In this document: positions 1-5,925 of the stretch, piece after piece
Layout of the letters: every line of letters starts with the position of its first letter
Position numbering within the stretch: position 1 is the stretch's first letter
Origin: Planctomycetota bacterium
Lineage (GTDB): Bacteria; Planctomycetota; Phycisphaerae; Phycisphaerales; UBA1924
Reading direction: 5' to 3'
Length of the DNA: 9,548 nucleotides
NCBI GenBank assembly: GCA_023429345.1
Contig: JAEYVB010000067.1
Span: 1-9,548, forward strand
Notes under the pieces: model-generated
What the model was told of the DNA's origin: nothing
What the model saw: the letters and a program-made list of their open reading frames with translations, nothing else
The model's database searches: none
Translations under genes and position numbers: made by a program

Positions 1-2954
1 TCGCCGGGGCGGATGAGCCGGCCGTGGGTGAGCCGGAGCTGCGCATCGAGCTGCCTGAGCTGCTCGGGGTCGGCCTCGGCCCGGATGGGGAGCTGGCGGA
101 GGAACTCCTCTCGACCGAGCGTGAGCAGGTCGTCTACGGTGGGCGGCGGGAGGCCGTCGGCCTCGGCGGAGCGGAGCCGCTTGTAGAAGGCGGCGAGGGC
201 GGCGTGGGCGGCGGTGCCGATGACCTGCGGCGTGCCCTCGGGCTCGGGGAAGTGGAGGATGCGGCGGAGGTAGTAGCAGCGCGGGCAGAGTTCGTACTCG
301 TAGATCGCGGAGTAGCTGAGCTTAAGGGGGGGCTGGAGCGGCTTGAACAGGGCCGCGAGTGCGTCGTCCGGGCGGGCCTCGGATCGCATGACCTCCGCGA
401 GGCGTCTTGCGTAGGTGGCGAGGGGCCCGCCCTGCTCGATCGCCCATGCGGGTGGCTCGGCATGCTGGACCACATAGGCCGCGACGGCGAGGCGGTCGGC
501 CGCGGCCGCGAGGCTCGCGTGGGCGTGCCGGACCGCCTCGCGGGTAGCGGCGGGTGTATCGACGTGGTCGAGCGCTGACGCCGCGGCGAGGCGCGCCTCG
601 CGGCGCGCGCCCTCCAGCAGCCGGCGCCGGGCATCGTCGCCGTTGGCCACGCCGGCGGCGGCTTCTTCGAGGTTGGAGCGGGTCGCGGGCTTGACCCCGA
701 GCGCGGCGGCGTGGGCGAGCACCTCGCCGGCGTCGAGGCGCTGGGCGATGCCGCGGCAGGGGTCCTCGAGGGTGAGTTCGTTGAAGAAATCCGTGCCCTT
801 GGAGCGGGTCTTGCGGCGGAGGGCGAGGCAGACGAGTCGCCGCTCGGCCCGGGTGGCGGCGACGTAGAAGAGGCGGCGTTCTTCGGCGATGCGTCGCTCC
901 TTGAGCGAGCGGGCATCGTCGCCGCGGTCCACGAGTCCGGCGGGGAGTTCGCCGTCCTCGTCCACGCGCGAGCTCGGGTAGCCGTGGGGTGCGCGGCAGC
1001 GGGGCACGAAGACGGTGTCGAACTCGAGCCCCTTGGCGCTGTGGGCGGTGAGGAGCGTGACCGCGTCGGGGTGCTCGGGCTCCTCCCCCCCACCGCTGTC
1101 TTCGATCCGGTCCTCGCCGCCGCCGCGGAAGGCGCGGTCCTCGTCGCTGAGGTCCTGGTAGTAGGACCAGAAGGAGCGGAGGTCGCCGGGCGGGTCGAGG
1201 ATGTCGAGGCGGTCGCGGACGAATCGCAGGACTTCCGCGAGGTGGGCGACCCGCCGGGCCCGCTCGCGTCCGGGGAGCAGTTCGGCGTGCGCCAGGTCGG
1301 TGCGGCGGATGATCTCGAAGAGGGCCTCGACGGCGGTCCCCTTCGTGGCGACGGCGCGGAGATCGGACTCGAGCGCGTGGAGACGGCGGATGGCGGGGCC
1401 GGCGGCCTCGTCGTCGCCGTGCGCGGCGAGCATCCAATCGAGGAACGGGGGCGGCTCGCGACCGTCGATGCGGTCGCGCGAGCAGGCGGCGCGGTAGTCC
1501 TGGGCCCACTCGTTGAGCTGCGCGGGGGCGGCCATCATGGGCGGGCGGGTGAGGATCCACTGGGCGGCGAAGGCCGCGGCCGGGCTGGCGCCGGGGCTGG
1601 AGAGCAGATCGATCCAGCGCATGAGGTCGCGGACGCCGTTGTCGTCGAGCGCCGAGGGGCCCCGGGCGAGGCGCACGGGGATGCCCTCCATCAGGAGCGC
1701 CGAGCCGATGCGGTCGAGATCGGCGTGGCTGCGGGCGATGACCGCGAAGTCCTTCCAGGGCCGGGGGGGCTGGGCCCGGGGCTCGGCGGCGGCACGGTCG
1801 GCGAGGATCATCGCGGCGATGATCTCGCCGGCCTGGTAGTCGCCCTCGAGCGTGATGCACTCGACCGCGGCGCCGGGGGCGGGGGGCTGGTCGGCGAGGG
1901 GCTTCGGGCGGGTGACGACCTTATCGGGGGCGAAGCGGTGCTCGGCCCTGGCCATGATCGCGTTGGCGATGTCGATCACGGGCTTCTGGCTGCGGTAGTT
2001 CTCGGTCAGGGCGATGGTGCGGGCACTTGAGTAGAGCGTCTTGAAGCGGGCGAAGGCCTGATCGTCAGCGCCGCGGAACTCGTAGATCGACTGGTCGTCA
2101 TCGCCGACGATGCAGAGGTCCGGGCCTTCGCGGCCGGCGCTACGCGGCGGGCACAGGGCGTGCAGGAACTCGATCTGCGCCTGGTTGACATCCTGGAACT
2201 CGTCCACCACGTAGTGGCGGTAGTCGTCGCGGCAGATGGCGGCCGCGGCGTCGCGGGTGCGGAGGAGGTGGATGGGGAGCAGGATCAGATCGTCGAAGGT
2301 GATCCAGCCGCGCTTTCGGCAGGCGTCGCGGAACAGGACGCCGAGGCGGCAGGCCTGGGAGAAGGCGCGGTGGTGCTCTCGCTGGGCGGCGAGCTCAACG
2401 TCATCGAGCGAGTCGGCGCCGGTTTCCAGCCGCCGCAGCCAGTCGCGGCAGAACTCGTCGGCACGGTCCGGGAAGATGGCGTGGTTGGCGAGGCAGCCGA
2501 TCACCTTCAACGCCTGATCGATCGCGGAGTCGCGGCCCTGGGCCATGAGCTCGGGGTAGAGGTCGTGCTCGCGGATGAGGGACCGGAGCAGGCGGCGGGT
2601 CTGGGCGGAATCGATCAGCCTGAGCGTGGAGGGGAGGCCGAGGTAATCGGAGAAACGGCGGACGAGGCGGTGGCCGAAGCCGTGAAAGGTGTGGGCGTTC
2701 ACGCGCTCCGCGGCCGCGGCTCCCACGAGGTCGGCCAGCCGTTCCCGGAGCTGCCGGGCGGCCTTGACGGTGTAGGTAACGGCGACGATGGATTCGGGGG
2801 GGAGGCCGTCGTCGACCATGCGGGCGATGCGGTGGACGATGACCCGGGTCTTGCCGGTGCCGGGTCCGGCGAGGACGATCAGGGGCGTTCCGGTGTGGGA
2901 GACAGCCTCCTGCTGGGCGGCGTTCAGGCCGGCGGTGGGGGCTGATTCGGGCAT
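1..2954 (-). CDS. UvrD/Rep-family ATP-dependent helicase with C-terminal RecB-like nuclease domain (3' end beyond window)
   Basis: A superfamily 1A DNA helicase that should unwind DNA 3'-to-5' in repair or recombination. 984 codons are visible without a stop and the gene continues past the left edge. Visible motifs: Q-motif LNAAQQEAV (10-18), Walker A AGPGTGKT (29-36), Walker B DEFQD (251-255), motif III GDDDQSIYEFRGAD (from 284), motif IV ENYRS (318-322), motif V HSAKGLEFD (from 638) and motif VI VAATRAERR (698-706). A canonical PcrA/UvrD would end near 720 residues. This protein carries an extra domain with YSAIYEYELCPRCYYLR (from 881) and GTAAHAALAAF (914-924, His917), which matches the start of RecB/AddB/Cas4-type PD-(D/E)XK nucleases. 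The catalytic D and ExK lie outside the window. The nearest known architectures are AdnA/AdnB and AddA-like helicase-nucleases, and which one applies is not decidable here. The ATG at 2954 fits because the Q-motif follows at once. No Shine-Dalgarno sequence is evident. Confidence 0.93.
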   Translation of the reverse strand, partial: MPESAPTAGLNAAQQEAVSHTGTPLIVLAGPGTGKTRVIVHRIARMVDDGLPPESIVAVTYTVKAARQLRERLADLVGAAAAERVNAHTFHGFGHRLVRRFSDYLGLPSTLRLIDSAQTRRLLRSLIREHDLYPELMAQGRDSAIDQALKVIGCLANHAIFPDRADEFCRDWLRRLETGADSLDDVELAAQREHHRAFSQACRLGVLFRDACRKRGWITFDDLILLPIHLLRTRDAAAAICRDDYRHYVVDEFQDVNQAQIEFLHALCPPRSAGREGPDLCIVGDDDQSIYEFRGADDQAFARFKTLYSSARTIALTENYRSQKPVIDIANAIMARAEHRFAPDKVVTRPKPLADQPPAPGAAVECITLEGDYQAGEIIAAMILADRAAAEPRAQPPRPWKDFAVIARSHADLDRIGSALLMEGIPVRLARGPSALDDNGVRDLMRWIDLLSSPGASPAAAFAAQWILTRPPMMAAPAQLNEWAQDYRAACSRDRIDGREPPPFLDWMLAAHGDDEAAGPAIRRLHALESDLRAVATKGTAVEALFEIIRRTDLAHAELLPGRERARRVAHLAEVLRFVRDRLDILDPPGDLRSFWSYYQDLSDEDRAFRGGGEDRIEDSGGGEEPEHPDAVTLLTAHSAKGLEFDTVFVPRCRAPHGYPSSRVDEDGELPAGLVDRGDDARSLKERRIAEERRLFYVAATRAERRLVCLALRRKTRSKGTDFFNELTLEDPCRGIAQRLDAGEVLAHAAALGVKPATRSNLEEAAAGVANGDDARRRLLEGARREARLAAASALDHVDTPAATREAVRHAHASLAAAADRLAVAAYVVQHAEPPAWAIEQGGPLATYARRLAEVMRSEARPDDALAALFKPLQPPLKLSYSAIYEYELCPRCYYLRRILHFPEPEGTPQVIGTAAHAALAAFYKRLRSAEADGLPPPTVDDLLTLGREEFLRQLPIRAEADPEQLRQLDAQLRLTHGRLIRPG

Positions 2955-2961
2955 TGGGCGG

Positions 2962-2967
2962 ATTCTA
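2962..2967 (-). promoter_or_regulatory. Candidate -10 element of the helicase-nuclease gene, leaderless arrangement
   Basis: Read on the minus strand the hexamer is TAGAAT, five of six matches to TATAAT, followed by CCGCCCA and then the ATG. The 7-nt gap places the expected transcription start at or next to the start codon, so the mRNA would be leaderless. This agrees with the absence of a Shine-Dalgarno sequence. No convincing -35 box is seen at 16-18 bp spacing. It lies downstream of the rpmH terminator, where a separate promoter is needed. Confidence 0.45.
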
Positions 2968-3011
2968 ACGGATACCGGCCCTGCCAGGCCGTGCGTCCGG
3001 GTGGGGGGCCC

Positions 3012-3050
3012 GAAAAACAACGGCAGCCCCGCGTTTTGGGGCGGGGCTGC
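3012..3050 (-). terminator. Rho-independent terminator after rpmH
   Basis: A perfect 10-bp stem (3023-3032 GCAGCCCCGC pairing with 3041-3050 GCGGGGCTGC) encloses an 8-nt loop. On the minus strand it is followed by CGTTGTTTTT, the U-tract of an intrinsic terminator. It begins 22 bp past the rpmH stop codon and lies before the helicase start, so it should end the rpmH transcript and separate the two genes. Confidence 0.88.
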
Positions 3051-3071
3051 GGGTATTCTGACGGATTTGGC

Positions 3072-3212
3072 TTATTTGTCGGCGACGTTCAGGGAACGGC
3101 CGACGCGACGCTTGCGGTTCATCATCTTGCGGCCGTGCTTGGTCTTCATACGGGCGCGGAAGCCTATGGAACGCTTGCGCTTGATGCGGCTGGTGCGGTG
3201 TGGATAGTGCAT
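3072..3212 (-). CDS. rpmH: 50S ribosomal protein L34
   Basis: L34 is a small, very basic protein of the large ribosomal subunit. The product is 46 residues, the usual length for the family. The L34 core is plain: KRKRSIGFRARM (11-22), then KHGRKMMNRKRRVGRSL (25-41). The first ten residues, MHYPHRTSRI, differ from the usual MKRTxQPS start, and the tail LNVADK is also unusual. The ATG at 3212 has a good Shine-Dalgarno sequence and gives the expected length, so longer in-frame extensions upstream are spurious. rnpA (the RNase P protein), normally just downstream of rpmH, is absent; a terminator and a helicase gene follow instead. Confidence 0.95.
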   Translation of the reverse strand: MHYPHRTSRIKRKRSIGFRARMKTKHGRKMMNRKRRVGRSLNVADK

Positions 3213-3217
3213 GGAAG

Positions 3218-3223
3218 CTCTCC
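3218..3223 (-). promoter_or_regulatory. Shine-Dalgarno of rpmH
   Basis: On the minus strand GGAGAG stands 5 nt before the ATG (GGAG at 7 nt). It fixes the start at 3212 and is the clearest ribosome binding site in the window. Confidence 0.75.
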
Positions 3224-3255
3224 GGGGTCGGGCCGCGGGCACCCGTTGGGCGGGA

Positions 3256-3285
3256 AATATAGGTGGGCTGCGGGGCGAGGTCCAA
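3256..3285 (-). promoter_or_regulatory. Candidate sigma-70-type promoter of rpmH
   Basis: On the minus strand TTGGAC (3280-3285) and TATATT (3256-3261) are separated by 18 bp. The -10 hexamer matches TATAAT at five of six positions and is one of the few AT-rich spots in this GC-rich spacer. The -35 hexamer keeps only the leading TTG. The predicted start near 3249 would give a leader of about 37 nt that includes the Shine-Dalgarno sequence. Confidence 0.55.
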
Positions 3286-3356
3286 GCTTGGCGGGAAAGG
3301 GGGCCCGGAGGGCGGAATTGGAGTGGCGGGGAGGGTCGCCCCGGGTTAGGCTTGGG

Positions 3357-3384
3357 GCGGCCCGGGGTTGGAGCCCCTGGCCGC
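3357..3384 (+). promoter_or_regulatory. Hairpin in the leader region of rnc
   Basis: The rpmH-rnc spacer (3213-3500) holds an 11-bp inverted repeat with one mismatch (3357-3367 and 3374-3384) around the loop TTGGAG, ending 116 bp before the rnc start. No T-tract follows on either strand, so it is not an intrinsic terminator. A second 6-bp stem (CGCCCC 3337-3342 with GGGGCG 3354-3359) shares bases with its left arm, so the two are mutually exclusive. It could be an RNase III-sensitive leader structure, or chance pairing in GC-rich DNA. No convincing rnc promoter was found in this spacer. Confidence 0.35.
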
Positions 3385-3500
3385 ACGCGATTGCTCGCCG
3401 GCCGTCACTTTCGGGGGCCGACCGATGAGCGTTCGCGTCCACGAGTGGTTTGTTTTCTGCCCGCGCGGGGGTCTCTCGCGTGGGCCACGGATGCGGAACG

Positions 3501-4244
3501 ATGCCGGACAATCAGGACCTGCCGATCGCGGGCGTGGAGGCCCGGATCGGGCACACGTTCAAGGACCCCGGGCTTCTGGTGCGGGCGCTGACGCACGCGT
3601 CGGTGGCGGAGCAGCGGGTCGATTCCAACGAGCGGATGGAGTTCCTGGGTGACTCGGTGCTCGGGCTGATCGTCTCGGAGCGGATCTACCACCGCTACCC
3701 GGACCTGCTCGAGGGCGAGATGACCAAGATCAAGTCGACGGCGGTCTCGCGGCAGACCTGCGCGCAGATCGCGCGGAACCTGGGGCTGCAGGAGTTCCTG
3801 GTGTTGGGCAAGGGGATGCAGGGGAGCGACGGCGTGCCGCAGAGCCTGGCGGCGGCGGTGCTCGAGTCGATCATGGCGGCGGTCTACCTGGACGGCGGGT
3901 ACGGGGCGGCGGAGCGGTTCATCGGGCCGCTCGTGGACCCGCTGATCGAGCGCGCGTTCGCGAGCGGGCACCAGGAGAACTTCAAGTCGGTGCTGCAGCA
4001 GCACGCGCAACAGACGGACCAGGACCCGCCGATGTACCGCGTGCTCGACGAGAAGGGTCCGGACCACGCCAAGTGTTTCAAGGTCGCCGCGGAGATGTCG
4101 GGCCGGCGGTTCGCCGCGTGCTGGGGGCAGAGCAAGAAGCAGGCCGAGCAGATGGCGGCGCTCGCCGCCCTCGAGGAACTCGGGCTCATCGAGCGGACGG
4201 GGGACGGGCACGTGCGGGTGATCGCGAACGAACCGGCGAAGTGA
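3501..4244 (+). CDS. rnc: Ribonuclease III
   Basis: A double-strand-specific endoribonuclease that matures rRNA precursors and cuts structured mRNAs, acting as a dimer in the cytoplasm. The product is 247 residues, normal for bacterial RNase III. The nuclease domain (about 8-150) carries the signature ERMEFLGDS (44-52), giving Glu44, Glu47 and Asp51, the acidic EGEMT segment (71-75) and Glu122 in VLESIMAAVYLD. The double-stranded RNA-binding domain (about 159-230) has KSVLQQHAQ, GPDHAKCF and the closing helix GQSKKQAEQMAALAAL. Oddity: the position equal to E. coli Asp114 is Ala119. The ATG at 3501 is preferred because the product aligns from the first residues; an in-frame TTG at 3450 would add 17 residues without family similarity. 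Only a weak CGGA lies upstream of the chosen start. The next gene is convergent, 4 bp after the stop. Confidence 0.96.
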   Translation: MPDNQDLPIAGVEARIGHTFKDPGLLVRALTHASVAEQRVDSNERMEFLGDSVLGLIVSERIYHRYPDLLEGEMTKIKSTAVSRQTCAQIARNLGLQEFLVLGKGMQGSDGVPQSLAAAVLESIMAAVYLDGGYGAAERFIGPLVDPLIERAFASGHQENFKSVLQQHAQQTDQDPPMYRVLDEKGPDHAKCFKVAAEMSGRRFAACWGQSKKQAEQMAALAALEELGLIERTGDGHVRVIANEPAK

Positions 4245-4248
4245 GCGG

Positions 4249-5763
4249 TCAGCGGGGTTTGAGGTCGATGATGACGGGGAGGTGGTCGCTGGCGGCGGTG
4301 TCGCCGCGGTCCAGGCCCATGCGCGCCAGGGAACGCTGGCTGAGGCGCGACGTATCCAGGACAAAGGCGTTCACGAGCGCTGCGCTCGAGTCGGTGTAGA
4401 GGATGTAGTCGAGGCGGCCGGGCGGGAAGGGCGTGCCGGCATCGCGCCAGGTGTAGAGCGCGGCATCGCCGATCACCATGGGGTCGGCGACGGCGAGCTC
4501 GCTGCCGTCGAGGTCGGCCCCGACGCGCAGCATGTCCAGCGGGATGCGGGAGCCGACCAGGTTCATGTCGCCGCCGATGATCGCCGCGGCCGCGCCGGAG
4601 GTGGCGAAGGCCGACGCGATCGCTTCATTGATGGCCCGCGCTTCCGCCATGCGCTTGCTGTCCTCGGAGGTGCCGGTGGTGCCGCAGCACTTGAGGTGGG
4701 CGCTGGCCGCGGCGACATCGCCGGCCGGCGTGTGAATGATCGCTCCGATCGCGCGGACGGTGCGGGGCTGCCCGTCCATGCTGCCGTCGGTGGTGATGGA
4801 TTCGGGGCCGAGGCGCTGGAGGGGGTGGGGCGAGACGATCGCGACATCCTCCCCGGTGACGGCGTGCCAGGCGTGCTCGCCCGTGACCACCGCGTTGAAC
4901 CAGGCCTTGACGGTTGGGGTGTCGGTCTCCCACTCCTGGAGGAGGATGATGTCCGGCTGCGCGACCTGGAAGATGCGGGCGAAGGTCGAGGGGTTTTTCA
5001 TCAGCTGGGCACGGAACACGTTGTAGCTGAGGATGCGCACAGTGCCGGGCTGCTTTGGAGGGACGATCGCGTCGGAGGTGGCGGGCGCCTCGCTTGCGGC
5101 GGGCTTCGAGAATCGTTCGGGGTCGGACCAGCCGACGGGGCGGCCGGCGGCATCGCTGAGGATGTACATGGCCTGGCCGCGGCCGCGGGCTCGCAGGGCC
5201 TGGGCGAGTGCGGGCGTGGCGGCCGGATCGGCGTGTCGGGAGAGGCGGACCTCGAAGGTGGGCGCGCCGAAGGTGGGCGCTGCGATGACCTCCAGGGCGT
5301 CCTGGGGGATGGGGAGGCGGGCGCCGGAGCCGTCGGTCGAATAGACGGTGATGCCGGGGCGGATTGTTCCGCCGGGGTCGCGGGGTGAGAACTCGACAAT
5401 GGCGTCCACGCCGAGCGCTGAGGCGGGCTGCGGGGAGGACATGCGGTCGCCTGTGGAGGCGTCGTCGTCGAGGTCAATCCAGAGGGCGAGCGTCTCGGGG
5501 GCGGCCTGGAGCGGGTGCTGCTGGCCCTCGAGGGTGATGCGGAAGAAGATCGAGTCGGCATCGGCGACGATGGCGGAGCGGGAGGGCCACTCGGCGGTAT
5601 CGCCATCGAGCACGATCGGCCTGTCGGAAGCCAGGGGCGCCGATGTGGACGATCGCTGCGAACGCTGCTGGCTTTGGCAGGCCGCAAGCGACAGGGCCAG
5701 GAGCGGGATCACCGCGAGACCGGCGACTGTGATCCGAGTGTGCGGGCGGGTCCTTTGTGTCAT
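4249..5763 (-). CDS. Predicted lipoprotein: carbohydrate-binding-like N-terminal domain fused to EEP-family hydrolase
   Basis: 504 residues. A basic N-terminus, a hydrophobic segment (11-28) and the lipobox LAAC (Cys29) predict export and lipid anchoring. Residues about 48-215 contain IVLDGDTAEW and a beta-rich stretch with LWIDLDDDASTGD, resembling CBM9/DOMON-like sugar-binding modules; this call is tentative. Residues 243-504 form an endonuclease/exonuclease/phosphatase domain. Its metal-dependent phosphodiesterase motifs are all present: SYNVF (Asn248), LLQEWE (Glu277), SAHLK (His356), GGDMN (Asp399, Asn401), RLDYIL (Asp452) and SDHLP (Asp493, His494). The substrate is unknown: extracellular nucleic acid, a phosphoester or a phospholipid are all possible in this family. 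The ATG at 5763 places the signal peptide at the N-terminus; an in-frame start at 5892 would add 43 residues of no recognisable kind. No Shine-Dalgarno sequence is seen. Confidence 0.88.
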   Translation of the reverse strand: MTQRTRPHTRITVAGLAVIPLLALSLAACQSQQRSQRSSTSAPLASDRPIVLDGDTAEWPSRSAIVADADSIFFRITLEGQQHPLQAAPETLALWIDLDDDASTGDRMSSPQPASALGVDAIVEFSPRDPGGTIRPGITVYSTDGSGARLPIPQDALEVIAAPTFGAPTFEVRLSRHADPAATPALAQALRARGRGQAMYILSDAAGRPVGWSDPERFSKPAASEAPATSDAIVPPKQPGTVRILSYNVFRAQLMKNPSTFARIFQVAQPDIILLQEWETDTPTVKAWFNAVVTGEHAWHAVTGEDVAIVSPHPLQRLGPESITTDGSMDGQPRTVRAIGAIIHTPAGDVAAASAHLKCCGTTGTSEDSKRMAEARAINEAIASAFATSGAAAAIIGGDMNLVGSRIPLDMLRVGADLDGSELAVADPMVIGDAALYTWRDAGTPFPPGRLDYILYTDSSAALVNAFVLDTSRLSQRSLARMGLDRGDTAASDHLPVIIDLKPR

Positions 5764-5770
5764 GCGGCGG

Positions 5771-5779
5771 AGTATGGCA
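5771..5779 (-). promoter_or_regulatory. Candidate extended -10 of the EEP lipoprotein gene
   Basis: On the minus strand TGC is followed by CATACT (four of six matches to TATAAT), then CCGCCGC and the ATG at 5763. The TGn plus hexamer fits an extended -10, and the 7-nt gap to the start codon equals that of the helicase gene at 2954. A leaderless mRNA would result. The evidence is pattern only, with no -35 box found. Confidence 0.35.
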
Positions 5780-5925
5780 GACGGAGCGCCCGGCCGCAAA
5801 CGCGGGTGCGGCTCGCGGATCAGCCGGTGAAGAAGTCTGTACTCCGCACCACCCCGACGGCCTTGACTCAGGCGTGCCGCTACCGTGAGCACTGGTGGGA
5901 GTGGCTGCTATTCGGGGGGGCAAGG

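Noticed and set aside
322..1860. 512-residue minus-strand open frame
   Set aside because: It overlaps the helicase gene in another frame of the same strand and is an Arg/Pro/Gly-rich low-complexity translation without motifs.
711..2945. Long plus-strand open frames (439 and 261 residues)
   Set aside because: They are the antisense reading of the helicase codons, Gly/Ala/Glu-rich and without a recognisable domain.
3450..3500. TTG start for rnc, 17 residues upstream
   Set aside because: The extension has no similarity to the RNase III N-terminus and the ATG at 3501 gives the usual family length.
3211..3591. 126-residue plus-strand open frame in the rpmH-rnc spacer
   Set aside because: It overlaps the rpmH promoter region and rnc, has Arg/Gly-rich composition and shows no motif.
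5863..5891. TTGACT as a -35 box for the glycosyltransferase gene
   Set aside because: The hexamer is good, but at 17 bp spacing the -10 would be TGAGCA, a poor match, so no promoter is called.
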